Below, piece by piece: positions 28,838 through 36,517 of a DNA stretch of 64,000 nucleotides. The translations under genes and the position numbers were made by a program. Origin of the DNA: Achromobacter sp. HZ34 (GTDB lineage Bacteria; Pseudomonadota; Gammaproteobacteria; Burkholderiales; Burkholderiaceae_B). Under the pieces are notes generated by a model. That model ran no database searches, was not told where the DNA came from, and worked only from the letters and a program-made list of their open reading frames with translations. Position 1 is the stretch's first letter; every line of letters begins with the position of its first letter. The stretch spans positions 186,001 to 250,000 of the forward strand of contig NZ_NJIX01000001.1 in assembly GCF_002209485.1 (NCBI RefSeq), in the 5' to 3' direction.

Positions 28838-30013
28838 ATGCCGACACCCGCGCTCCTGCTGGCTTCCTCGGCCCTGGTCTGCCTGCTGATGGTAGGGGTG
28901 TTGTGGTCGCTCGCGCGCAACAACGTTCCGGGCGTCAAGGCCTGCGCCTTGTCGGCGCTGCTGTTCTGCGGCTCCGCCTTGCTGCTGGCGGTGCAGCCCC
29001 ACCTGCCGTGGCTGCTCGGCGTCATCGTTGCCAACACCATGCTGAGCACCGCCATGGCGCTGTATGTCGTGGCGATGCGGCAGTTCTTCGACCGTTCGGT
29101 GCCTGTCGTGGCCCTGGCTGCCGTGATCGTGGTGCAGATCGTGGGGCTGTTGTTGTTCTGGTGCGTCTGGCGTGACGTTGCCCTGCGCATCGTGCTGGTG
29201 TCGGGCGTGCTCAGTGGCCTGGCATGCGCCGCGGCGGCGACCGTCGTACGCTATCGGCCCCTGCATCGCCCGGCCTATCCCTACGTGCTGGCCGTGGCGA
29301 TGCTGCTGTTGCTGGCGCTGATCCACGCCTTGCGCGCGACGGCCTATCTGTTGCACCTGGATCCCATCGAGTCGGTGGCGCAGGCGTCGATGTTGCAGAC
29401 GGTGGTCCTGTCCATCGGCCTGCTGGCCAGGCCAGGGTTGATCCTGGCCATGATACTCATGGCTTACGACCGCATGCTGAGCGAGCGCGAGAGCGAAGCC
29501 AACACCGATGCCCTGACGGGTGTGCTGTCGCGCAAGGCGTGGTGGCTGCTGGCCGGCAAGACGGTCGCGGGCGCCGCGCGCAACGGCAGACGGCTGTCCT
29601 TGCTGGTCCTGGATATCGACCGCTTCGCCCACATCAACGAGACGTATGGCCCCCAGTTGGGCGATGCGGTGCTACGGCATTTCGCGATCCTGGCGACCGA
29701 CGTCCTGCGGGAAGAGGATTTGATCGGACGCGTCGATGGCGAAAAATTCGCTGTGCTCTTTCCTGATACGCCCATCGATGCCGCTCGGCTGGCCAGCGAA
29801 AAATTGCTGCGGGCGGTGCGTGGGGAGGCCTGCTCCCATGGCAGCTGGTCCATCGGCTATACGTTCAGCGCCGGACTGGTGCAGTGGGATGGACAGGAGA
29901 GGGCGCAGGCCCTGGTGGAGCGTGCCCACCGGGCGCTGGCCGAGGCGAAGAACGGCGGACGGGATCGCATCATTGCACAACAAGAAGTAGAACCAGGCAA
30001 AAACCGGAGATAA
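28838..30013 (+). CDS. Seven-helix membrane protein with degenerate GGDEF domain, RxxD I-site retained
   Basis: 391 residues, paralogous along its whole length to the preceding cyclase ('MRQFF', 'CVWRD', 'HRPAYPY', 'SERESEANTDALTGVLSRKA'). At residues 300-304 the signature is DGEKF instead of GG[DE]EF. The first Gly and the fourth-position acidic residue are changed, so cyclase activity is unlikely. At 291-294 it has REED, a complete RxxD motif, so it may still bind c-di-GMP. 'LVLDIDRFAHINETYG' retains the metal Asp. No frameshift or premature stop is present, arguing for a conserved non-catalytic role such as receptor or dimer partner. The next gene begins 5 bp after the stop. Confidence 0.88.
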   Translation: MPTPALLLASSALVCLLMVGVLWSLARNNVPGVKACALSALLFCGSALLLAVQPHLPWLLGVIVANTMLSTAMALYVVAMRQFFDRSVPVVALAAVIVVQIVGLLLFWCVWRDVALRIVLVSGVLSGLACAAAATVVRYRPLHRPAYPYVLAVAMLLLLALIHALRATAYLLHLDPIESVAQASMLQTVVLSIGLLARPGLILAMILMAYDRMLSERESEANTDALTGVLSRKAWWLLAGKTVAGAARNGRRLSLLVLDIDRFAHINETYGPQLGDAVLRHFAILATDVLREEDLIGRVDGEKFAVLFPDTPIDAARLASEKLLRAVRGEACSHGSWSIGYTFSAGLVQWDGQERAQALVERAHRALAEAKNGGRDRIIAQQEVEPGKNRR

Positions 30014-30018
30014 AAATC

Positions 30019-30705
30019 ATGCCTACACCTACGCTATGGCTCAGCATCGCTGTTTGCATCTGCCTGTTGATGACGGGGGTATTGTTCTCCCTCTACCGCA
30101 GTGGGATCGCGGGTGTCAAGACGAGCGCGTGGGCGGACGCCATCAGCCTGATCGCTGTGTCGTTCAATATGTCGATGCCGCTGAATCCCCTGATTCCGTG
30201 GCTGCCGTTCAATCTGTTCGGCAATACGCTGCTCGGCCTCGGCATGATGCTGACGTTCGTGGGCTTGCGGCAGTTCTTTCGTTTGAGCGTGCCGTGGCTG
30301 GCGCTGGGCGTGCTGGTGGTGGCGTATGTCGTGCCCTTGATCCTGCTCTGGTACGTCTGGCCGAATTGGCCCGTGCGCACGGCCATCGTTTCCGGGACGC
30401 GCGGGGTGATGTCACTGATCATCGCGGCGACGGTGTGGCGGTATCGGCCCAGGGATCGTGGGGCTTTTCCGTATCGCTTCATGGCGGTGATGGCGACCGG
30501 CCTTGGCCTGACGCTGACGTGGCGAGCCGCGATGTACCTGTTCGGCGTGGATTCGATCCTGACACTGCAGACGCCGTCCACGATCCAGAACATCTATTTC
30601 ATCCTGGGCCTGGTGACATGGCCAGGCTCACAGCTTGGCGTCGTCATGATGGTGCACGATCGGCTGCTGGCTCAACGCGGCCCCAAGGTCCGTCTGGCCA
30701 ACTGA
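30019..30705 (+). CDS. Stand-alone seven-helix sensor domain (no GGDEF), first copy
   Basis: 228 residues. It is homologous to the membrane halves of the two upstream GGDEF proteins: 'GLRQFFRLSVPWLAL', 'LLWYVWPNWPVRTAIVSG', a 'RGAFPYRF' block, and a final helix ending 'MMVHDRLLAQRG'. It stops where the linker to GGDEF would begin. The ATG at 30019 with upstream CCGGAGA gives the MPTPTLWL start shared with the next gene. No GGDEF remnant exists in the 18-bp gap to the next gene, so the output domain is cleanly missing rather than decaying. Function unknown; it could be a signal-binding decoy or subunit of the cyclase. Confidence 0.85.
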   Translation: MPTPTLWLSIAVCICLLMTGVLFSLYRSGIAGVKTSAWADAISLIAVSFNMSMPLNPLIPWLPFNLFGNTLLGLGMMLTFVGLRQFFRLSVPWLALGVLVVAYVVPLILLWYVWPNWPVRTAIVSGTRGVMSLIIAATVWRYRPRDRGAFPYRFMAVMATGLGLTLTWRAAMYLFGVDSILTLQTPSTIQNIYFILGLVTWPGSQLGVVMMVHDRLLAQRGPKVRLAN

Positions 30706-30723
30706 ACCGGGGGGAAAAGGACA

Positions 30724-31434
30724 ATGCCTACACCGACCCTGTGGCTCATCGTCGTCCTGGTCATCTGCCTGCTGATGACGGGCGTGACCTTTTCGCTTTA
30801 CCGGACCGGCATCGCCGGCGTTCGAATGTTCGCGTGGGCCGCAGCCGTGTCGTCCGCGGGGGTGGCGTTCAACACGGCGATACCGCTGAGCCCGGGCTTG
30901 CCGCTGGGGCTGGCGGGTAGCACGCTGTTCGGCGTCGGCATGCCGCTTTCCTTCGTCGCGTTGCGGCAATTCTTCGGCTTGAGCGTGCCGTGGCGGCCGT
31001 TGATCGCCTTGACGGTGGTATTCGTGGCCGCGCTGGTCCTGTACTACTACGTATGGCCGGATTGGGCGACGCGCACGGCCACCGTATCGGCCTTGCGCGG
31101 GCTGATGTCGCTTTTGATCGCGGTACTGGTGCTGCGACGCCGGCCCCGGCACCGCCCGGCCTTCCCCTATCTGTTCACCGTGGTGATGGCGGCCGGGCTG
31201 GGCCTGATGCACACGTGGCGGGCCAGCGTGTATTTTCTGCGGCTGGATGCGATCAACGCCTTGTCGCAAGGGTCGACGGTGCAGAACATCTACTTCATCG
31301 TGGGCCTGGTGACGCTGCCGGGCGTCTTGCTCGGCATCGTCATGATGGTCCACGACCGGATGCTGGACCAACGTGCGAACAAGGCTGCGACAGGGAGCAC
31401 TGCGGGGGGGACCGGCGCAGCCGCGCGGCGCTGA
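30724..31434 (+). CDS. Stand-alone seven-helix sensor domain (no GGDEF), second copy
   Basis: 236 residues, closest to the preceding gene (both begin MPTPTLWL and share CLLMTGV, SLYR.GIAGV and RQFF.LSVPW). It keeps the family blocks 'YYVWPDWATRTATVS', 'HRPAFPYLFT' and 'MMVHDRMLDQRA', and ends in a Gly/Ala/Thr-rich tail in place of an output domain. It is the last of six co-oriented, tightly spaced genes starting at nfeD. Its stop lies 8 bp from the 3' end of smpB on the other strand. A recent tandem duplication with the preceding gene is likely. Confidence 0.85.
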   Translation: MPTPTLWLIVVLVICLLMTGVTFSLYRTGIAGVRMFAWAAAVSSAGVAFNTAIPLSPGLPLGLAGSTLFGVGMPLSFVALRQFFGLSVPWRPLIALTVVFVAALVLYYYVWPDWATRTATVSALRGLMSLLIAVLVLRRRPRHRPAFPYLFTVVMAAGLGLMHTWRASVYFLRLDAINALSQGSTVQNIYFIVGLVTLPGVLLGIVMMVHDRMLDQRANKAATGSTAGGTGAAARR

Positions 31435-31442
31435 AGCGGCTG

Positions 31443-31910
31443 TCAGTCGTCGCGGCGCGCGTTGCGGGTGTCGTGCTTCATGAGACGCTCTTTTTCGCGC
31501 GCCCAGTCCTTGTCGCGCGAGGTGTCCCGCTTGTCGTGCAGCTTCTTGCCACGGCCCAGCGCGAAATCCAGCTTGATGCGGCCGTTCTTGTAGTGAAGAT
31601 TCAGCGGCACCAGGGCGTAACCGCGCTGTTCCACCTTGCCGATCAACTTGCTTATTTCCTCGGCCTTGAGCAGCAGCTTGCGCGTGCGCGTGGCATCCGG
31701 ATGGACGTGGGTGGACGCCGTCGGCAGCGGGCTGACGTGCATGTTCAATAAAAACAGTTCGCCATTGCGCACAATGACATGGCTGTCGGCCAATTGGACC
31801 CGGTTGTCACGGATCGACTTGACCTCCCAGCCCTCCAGGACCAGGCCCGCTTCGTAGCGGTCCTCGATGAAGTACTCGTGGCTTGCTTTGCGGTTATCAA
31901 TGATGCTCAT
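31443..31910 (-). CDS. smpB: SsrA-binding protein SmpB
   Basis: Binds tmRNA and delivers it to stalled ribosomes. 155 residues. '[20 protein letters not shown]' begins the OB-like fold, followed by '[19 protein letters not shown]' and '[12 protein letters not shown]'. The C-terminal basic tail '[20 protein letters not shown]' is the region that enters the decoding centre. The ATG at 31910 gives MSIIDNRKA, the conserved start. It is divergent from ratA, as in E. coli and many proteobacteria. Confidence 0.97.
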   Translation of the reverse strand: MSIIDNRKASHEYFIEDRYEAGLVLEGWEVKSIRDNRVQLADSHVIVRNGELFLLNMHVSPLPTASTHVHPDATRTRKLLLKAEEISKLIGKVEQRGYALVPLNLHYKNGRIKLDFALGRGKKLHDKRDTSRDKDWAREKERLMKHDTRNARRDD

Positions 31911-31978
31911 GGGGGTCCGGCGCATGCCGGCGCGTATAGCCGGTAAAATCCTGTCATTCTAGCCATTTGCGATAGTCG

Positions 31979-32413
31979 ATGCACAAAGTCCAAAGAACCG
32001 TCCTCGTGCCGTATAGCGACGCCCAGATGTTCGAACTGGTGGCCGGGGTGGAAAAATACCCTGAATTCATGCCCTGGTGCGGCGGCGCCGAAGTTCGTTC
32101 GCGCGACGAACACGGCATGGAGGCATCCATCGTGATCAGTTTCGCCGGCCTGAAGCAGCGATTCACTACGCGGAACAAGCACGATTTCCCCAAACAGATC
32201 GACCTGGAGCTGGTCGACGGGCCGTTTTCCATGCTGGTGGGGCATTGGTACTTCCAGGCCCTGTCGCCGGACGCCTGCAAGGTGCTGTTCACCATGGAAT
32301 ACGAATTTTCCAATCGCGCGCTGGAGCTGGTGGTGGGGCCGGTGTTCAACCGTATCGCCACCAGCTTCATCGACTCCTTCACCAAGCGGGCCCAGGCGGT
32401 TTATGGCGAATAA
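31979..32413 (+). CDS. ratA: RatA/COQ10-like START-domain protein
   Basis: 144 residues of the polyketide-cyclase/START-like family: 'QRTVLVPYSDAQMFELVAGV', 'YPEFMPWCGGAEV', and 'FNRIATSFIDSFTKRAQAVY' as the C-terminal helix over the lipid cavity. E. coli RatA was reported to block 70S ribosome formation, while eukaryotic COQ10 homologues bind ubiquinone. Which activity applies here is open. It lies next to smpB and overlaps the rnfH-like gene by 11 bp, the conserved smpB-ratA-ratB arrangement. Confidence 0.9.
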   Translation: MHKVQRTVLVPYSDAQMFELVAGVEKYPEFMPWCGGAEVRSRDEHGMEASIVISFAGLKQRFTTRNKHDFPKQIDLELVDGPFSMLVGHWYFQALSPDACKVLFTMEYEFSNRALELVVGPVFNRIATSFIDSFTKRAQAVYGE

Positions 32414-32873
32414 GCCGGAGCAGGGCGCGGGGAGCACCGGCGCTGCCGCGGCGGTAGATGCTGCACCCACGGTATCGGCAGCCGCGCAGGCAGCGGCCGC
32501 AGCATCGGCCACAGCATCGGCCACATCGGCACCCGCGGGCGCGGCGCCGCTGGTTTCAGTGGTGGTTTGCCAGGTCTGGCCGGGCCGCGTCTGGCAGGCC
32601 AGGCTGACGTTGCCGGCCGGCGCCAGTGTGGCCGACGCCCTGGCCGCGAGCGGCTACGAGCAGGCTTGCCCCGGCCAGGATCCCTGGCAGCACGGCGTCG
32701 GCATCTACGGCCACGCGGTGCGGGCGGAAGACGTCTTGCGCAATGGCGACCGGGTGGAAATCTATCGGCCGCTGACCTTCGATCCCATGGAGTCGCGCCG
32801 CCGCCGGGCCGCGCATCGCGGACGCAAGATGCCCGTCGCCAGGCCGCAGCGCACCCCCAAGGCCCGCCGCTGA
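32403..32873 (+). CDS. RnfH/RatB-like ubiquitin-fold protein with Ala-rich N-terminal extension
   Basis: 156 residues. Residues ~48-130 match the RnfH family: 'VSVVVCQVWPGRVWQARLTL' as the beta-grasp start, 'VGIYGHAVRAEDVLRNGDRV' and 'EIYRPLTFDPMESRRRRA'. The first ~45 residues are almost only Ala, Thr, Gly and Ser, which is unusual for a family that is normally near 90-100 residues. The ATG overlaps the ratA stop region by 11 bp, which supports this start, although a later start inside the low-complexity stretch cannot be excluded. Function in the family is unproven. Confidence 0.85.
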   Translation: MANKPEQGAGSTGAAAAVDAAPTVSAAAQAAAAASATASATSAPAGAAPLVSVVVCQVWPGRVWQARLTLPAGASVADALAASGYEQACPGQDPWQHGVGIYGHAVRAEDVLRNGDRVEIYRPLTFDPMESRRRRAAHRGRKMPVARPQRTPKARR

Positions 32874-32937
32874 AAGTCGTCCGGACGCCAGTTCGGCGCC
32901 TTGCCACCGCGTATGCTGTCCCTCATTCGGCCGATGT

Positions 32938-32959
32938 TTGACGTTTACGTCAACGTAAA
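32938..32959. promoter_or_regulatory. Double overlapping palindrome, candidate LiuR-type (MerR family) operator
   Basis: Two perfect 16-bp palindromes overlap with a 6-bp offset: TTGACGT-TT-ACGTCAA (32938-32953) and TTTACGT-CA-ACGTAAA (32944-32959). They lie about 80 bp before the branched-chain acyl-CoA gene cluster. MerR-family LiuR regulators of branched-chain amino acid degradation are reported to bind ACGT-containing palindromes of this kind. The assignment rests on that resemblance and the downstream gene content. Confidence 0.6.
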
Positions 32960-33039
32960 GGCGAAGCTGGCGTAATATTCCAGCGTCACATTCCGACGTA
33001 AAAATGCAGCGTGGCCACGAGCCGCCAGAGGAGACGAAC

Positions 33040-34200
33040 GTGGATATGGATCTCACCGAGGAACAGCAGGCTTACGCCCAGGCGGCGCGCGAATTCGCCC
33101 AGGGCGAGCTGGCACCGCATGCGGCGCGCTGGGATGCCGAGGGGATATTCCCCAAGGAGGTCTTCCACAAGGCGGGTGAGCTGGGATTTTGCGGCCTGTA
33201 TGCCAGTGCGGATATCGGCGGCCTGGAGCTGCCCCGGCTGGACGCTACCTTGATATTCGAGGAAATGGCCGCCGTGGATCCGTCCACCACCGCGTTTCTG
33301 ACCATCCACAACATGGCCACCTGGATGGTGGGTAAATGGGGCGGCGCCCGCTTGCGGGCGGCATGGGGCGAGGCGCTGTCGTCCGGCGTGAAGCTGGCGT
33401 CCTACTGCCTGACCGAGCCCGGCTCGGGTTCGGATGCGGCGTCGCTGCGTACCAGCGCCACGCAGTCGCCGGACGGCGCGCACTACCTCCTGAACGGCGC
33501 CAAGGCCTTCATCTCCGGCGGCGGTGACACGGATCTGCTGATCGTCATGGCGCGCACGGGCGGCAATGGCGCGGGCGGTGTCAGCGCTTTCGCCGTGCCG
33601 GCCGGGACCGCGGGCATCACCTACGGGCGCAAGGAAGACAAGATGGGCTGGAACAGCCAGTCCACCCGCGCCATCACCTTCGAAAACGTCCAGGTGCCGG
33701 CCGACTACATGCTGGGCGAACCCGGGCAGGGCTTCAAGCTGGCCATGAAGGGCCTGGACGGCGGCCGCATCAATATCGCCACCTGCTCGGTGGGGGCGGC
33801 CCAGGGCGCGCTGGACGCCGCCCGCCGCTATATGCTTGAGCGCCAGCAGTTCGGCACGCGCCTGGCCGAGTTCCAGGCCTTGCAGTTCAAGCTGGCCGAC
33901 ATGGCCACCCACCTGGTGGCGGCGCGCCAGATGGTGCGCCTGGCCGCCTGCAAGCTGGACGCGGGGGTGGCCGACGCCGGCACCTACTGCGCCATGGCCA
34001 AACGCTTCGCCACCGACATGGGTTTCCAGATATGCCTGGACGCGCAGCAGATTCATGGTGGTTACGGATATTTGCGGGACTATCCTCTGGAGCGTCTGGT
34101 GCGCGATACTCGCGTGCACCAGATTCTGGAAGGGACCAACGAGATCATGCGCGTGATCGTGGCCCGCCAGCTGTTGGAAAAAGGAGCTGAACTACGATGA
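33040..34200 (+). CDS. Acyl-CoA dehydrogenase, probably isobutyryl-CoA dehydrogenase
   Basis: 386 residues from the GTG at 33040; AGAGGAGA ends 5 bp before it, while an ATG at 33046 is the alternative. FAD-dependent alpha,beta-desaturation of an acyl-CoA. Signature 1 is seen as 'SYCLTEPGSGSDAASLRTSA' and signature 2 as 'QIHGGYGYLRDYPLERLVRD'. The catalytic base Glu is in 'QILEGTNEIMR'. The substrate is assigned from context: the next gene looks like 3-hydroxyisobutyryl-CoA hydrolase and overlaps by 4 bp, and mmsB follows, so this enzyme fits the isobutyryl-CoA step of valine degradation. Family membership is firm; the exact substrate is inferred. Confidence 0.9.
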   Translation: MDMDLTEEQQAYAQAAREFAQGELAPHAARWDAEGIFPKEVFHKAGELGFCGLYASADIGGLELPRLDATLIFEEMAAVDPSTTAFLTIHNMATWMVGKWGGARLRAAWGEALSSGVKLASYCLTEPGSGSDAASLRTSATQSPDGAHYLLNGAKAFISGGGDTDLLIVMARTGGNGAGGVSAFAVPAGTAGITYGRKEDKMGWNSQSTRAITFENVQVPADYMLGEPGQGFKLAMKGLDGGRINIATCSVGAAQGALDAARRYMLERQQFGTRLAEFQALQFKLADMATHLVAARQMVRLAACKLDAGVADAGTYCAMAKRFATDMGFQICLDAQQIHGGYGYLRDYPLERLVRDTRVHQILEGTNEIMRVIVARQLLEKGAELR

Positions 34201-35372
34201 GCGATTCCGTGTTGTATGAGGAACGCGCGACCCGCAATGGCATGAAGATCGGGGTGGCCACGCTGAATGCGCCGCAGACCCTCAACGGTCTGTCGCTGGA
34301 AATGGCGCGCAGCCTGACACACCGCCTGAACGAATGGGCGCAGGACCCGGACGTGGTGCTGGTGCTGCTGCAGGGGGCCGGCGACAAGGCGTTCTGCGCC
34401 GGCGGCGATTTGCACGGGCTGTACCGCAGCATGCGCGAGACGGCCGGGCAGGGTGCCTGGGCCAATGTTTATGCGCGCGAGTTTTTCGAAGTCGAGTACC
34501 GGCTGGATTATCAGATCCATGCCTATCCCAAGCCTATCCTGTGCTGGGGCCATGGTTACGTGATGGGGGGCGGCATCGGCCTGATGATGGGCGCCAGCCA
34601 CCGTGTGGTCAGCGAACATTCGCGCCTGGGCATGCCGGAAGTGTCGATCGGCCTGTTTCCGGACGTCGGCGGCAGCTGGCTGCTGAATCGGATGCCGGGC
34701 AGCACCGGGGTGTTCCTGGGCCTGACCGGTGCCCAGTTGAATACGTCGGACGCCTTTTTTGCGGGCCTGGCGGATTTTTATGTGCGCCATCAGGATTGGC
34801 CGGCGCTGCTTGAGTCCTTGCTTGAGCAGCCGTGGGCCGGCGCTCGTGGCGGCGCCAGTACGGGCACGGAAGGGTCTTTCGCGCCCCGGTCGATCAACGA
34901 CGGCCTGCTCCGCCGCGCCTTGATCGCGCTGGAACCCAGCGAGGGGCTGGAGCCTGGTCCGCTGCGCCAGCACTCCTACATGATCAACAACCTGTGTTCG
35001 GGTACGCGGCTGGATGAGATTTATGCCGAGGTGGCGGCGTTGGCGGATCATGCCGATCCCTGGCTGTCCAAGGCGGCCAAGACCATGCTGGCCGGATCGC
35101 CCGGTACGGTGCGCCTGGCGTTCACGCTGCAGCAGCGCCTGCGCCAGCGTTCGCTGGACGATGTGTTCCGTGCGGAGTACATAGCGGCGCTGGTGGCCAC
35201 GGCGCATGGCGATTTCGCCGAGGGGATACGTGCGTTGCTGATCGACAAGGACCGGCAGCCGCGCTGGAACCCGGCGACGCTGGAAGAGGCCAGCGAGGTA
35301 TGGGTCCAGAAGTTCTTCGACGAACCCTGGCCCTCGCACCTCTCCCATCCGCTCGCTGACCTGGGTACGTAA
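34197..35372 (+). CDS. Enoyl-CoA hydratase/isomerase family, 3-hydroxyisobutyryl-CoA hydrolase-like
   Basis: 391 residues, much longer than a simple crotonase (~260) and matching the HIBCH subgroup. The oxyanion-hole segments are 'AGDKAFCAGGDLHGLYRSM' and 'GHGYVMGGGIGLMMGASHRV'. The active-site stretch 'RLGMPEVSIGLFPDVGGSW' carries the Glu and Asp used for CoA-ester hydrolysis. Its ATG overlaps the stop of the acyl-CoA dehydrogenase gene (ATGA), so the two are translationally coupled. Expected role: free 3-hydroxyisobutyrate from its CoA ester in valine breakdown. Confidence 0.9.
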   Translation: MSDSVLYEERATRNGMKIGVATLNAPQTLNGLSLEMARSLTHRLNEWAQDPDVVLVLLQGAGDKAFCAGGDLHGLYRSMRETAGQGAWANVYAREFFEVEYRLDYQIHAYPKPILCWGHGYVMGGGIGLMMGASHRVVSEHSRLGMPEVSIGLFPDVGGSWLLNRMPGSTGVFLGLTGAQLNTSDAFFAGLADFYVRHQDWPALLESLLEQPWAGARGGASTGTEGSFAPRSINDGLLRRALIALEPSEGLEPGPLRQHSYMINNLCSGTRLDEIYAEVAALADHADPWLSKAAKTMLAGSPGTVRLAFTLQQRLRQRSLDDVFRAEYIAALVATAHGDFAEGIRALLIDKDRQPRWNPATLEEASEVWVQKFFDEPWPSHLSHPLADLGT

Positions 35373-35427
35373 AGGGATGCCTTCCTTGTAAGGCTTCCCG
35401 TCGATCCTGGGGGAAGGTAGAAATAGA

Positions 35428-35457
35428 GGAAAGGGTCCCTTTTGGGATTTTTCCTTT
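35428..35457. repeat. Hairpin with TCCC/GGGA core, weak member of a repeated terminator-like element
   Basis: AAAGG-G-TCCC (35430-35439) faces GGGA-TTTTT-CCTTT (35444-35457) around a TTTT loop. It has the same layout as the stronger hairpins at 35498 and 37583, with a less perfect internal part. Confidence 0.4.
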
Positions 35458-35497
35458 GCTTGTTCGTTGTGGCTTCAGGGAAGTATCGGGCACAGGT

Positions 35498-35534
35498 AAA
35501 GGGAAAATCCCTTCAGGGATTCTTCCCTTTTTCC
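35498..35534 (+). terminator. Rho-independent terminator after the HIBCH-like gene
   Basis: AAAGGGAAAATCCC pairs with GGGATTCTTCCCTTT around TTCA (one bulged C), then TTTTT runs on. It separates the two-gene coupled unit from mmsB, so mmsB may have its own promoter or be reached by readthrough. Confidence 0.75.
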
Positions 35535-35629
35535 AACCGCCTCTGCGCAAGAAATCATTATAGAAAGCGTGCCGCGCCCTCAAGCGCGGACGCGCCTCCG
35601 ACCGCAGCATGACATCGAGGAGACAAAAC

Positions 35630-36517
35630 ATGAGCAAGATCGCTTTCATCGGGCTGGGCAATATGGGCGGCCCGATGGCCTTGAACCTGATCAAGAGCGG
35701 ACATGACCTGACGGTCTTCGATCTGGTGCCGGCCAGCATCCAGGCAGCCACGGCGGCAGGCGCGCATGCCGCCACTTCGGCAAGCCAGGCCGTGGCTGGC
35801 GCCGAGATCGTGATCTCCATGCTGCCGGCCAGCCAGCATGTGGAAAAGCTGTACCTGGGCGACGACTTGCTCCAGGCCATCGACGCGTCCGCGCTGGTCA
35901 TCGAATGCAGCACCATCGCGCCGGACAGCGCGCGCAAGGTAGCGGCGGCGGCGCAGGCGCGCGGTATCGCGATGATCGACGCGCCCGTGTCGGGTGGAAC
36001 GGGTGGCGCGGTGGCGGGCACGCTGACCTTCATCGTCGGCGGCGAAACAGCGGCGCTGGAGCGCGGCCGGCCCTTCCTGGAAAAAATGGGCAAGAACATC
36101 TTCCACGCGGGGGCGGCGGGTGCCGGACAGGTGGCCAAGATCTGCAACAACATGCTGTTGGGGATATTGATGGCCGGAACGTCGGAAGCGCTGGCCTTGG
36201 GCGTGGCCAACGGCCTGGATCCCGCGGTGCTGTCGGACATCATCGCCAAGAGTTCGGGGCGCAACTGGGCGACGGAACTCTACAACCCGTGGCCGGGCGT
36301 GATGCCGCAGGTCCCGGCGTCCAAGGACTATGCCGGCGGCTTCGGTACCGATCTGATGCTCAAGGACCTGGGCCTGGCCGCCGAAGCGGCGCTGTCGACA
36401 CGTTCCGCCACCCCCTTGGGCGAACTGGCGCGCAATCTGTACGCGTTGCACAGCGCGGGCGGTCACGGCAAGCTGGACTTCTCCAGCATCGTGAAGCTGT
36501 ATCAACCGAAGAAGTAG
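35630..36517 (+). CDS. mmsB: 3-hydroxyisobutyrate dehydrogenase
   Basis: NAD-dependent oxidation of 3-hydroxyisobutyrate to methylmalonate semialdehyde in valine catabolism. 295 residues. The Rossmann start is 'IAFIGLGNMGGPMALNLIKS', the substrate block 'MIDAPVSGGTGGAVAGTLTF', and the catalytic Lys lies in 'GAGQVAKICNNMLLGI'. The C-terminal part has 'KDYAGGFGTDLMLKDLGLA'. The ATG at 35630 follows CGAGGAGA. A 257-bp gap with two hairpins separates it from the HIBCH-like gene, but function links them. The methylmalonate-semialdehyde dehydrogenase (mmsA) is not in the window. Confidence 0.92.
   Translation: MSKIAFIGLGNMGGPMALNLIKSGHDLTVFDLVPASIQAATAAGAHAATSASQAVAGAEIVISMLPASQHVEKLYLGDDLLQAIDASALVIECSTIAPDSARKVAAAAQARGIAMIDAPVSGGTGGAVAGTLTFIVGGETAALERGRPFLEKMGKNIFHAGAAGAGQVAKICNNMLLGILMAGTSEALALGVANGLDPAVLSDIIAKSSGRNWATELYNPWPGVMPQVPASKDYAGGFGTDLMLKDLGLAAEAALSTRSATPLGELARNLYALHSAGGHGKLDFSSIVKLYQPKK

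Noticed and set aside
28838-30013. Pseudogene call for the second GGDEF paralog
   Set aside because: The catalytic motif is degenerate, but the frame is intact, the I-site motif and membrane domain are preserved and the gene is tightly packed. A non-catalytic functional protein fits better.
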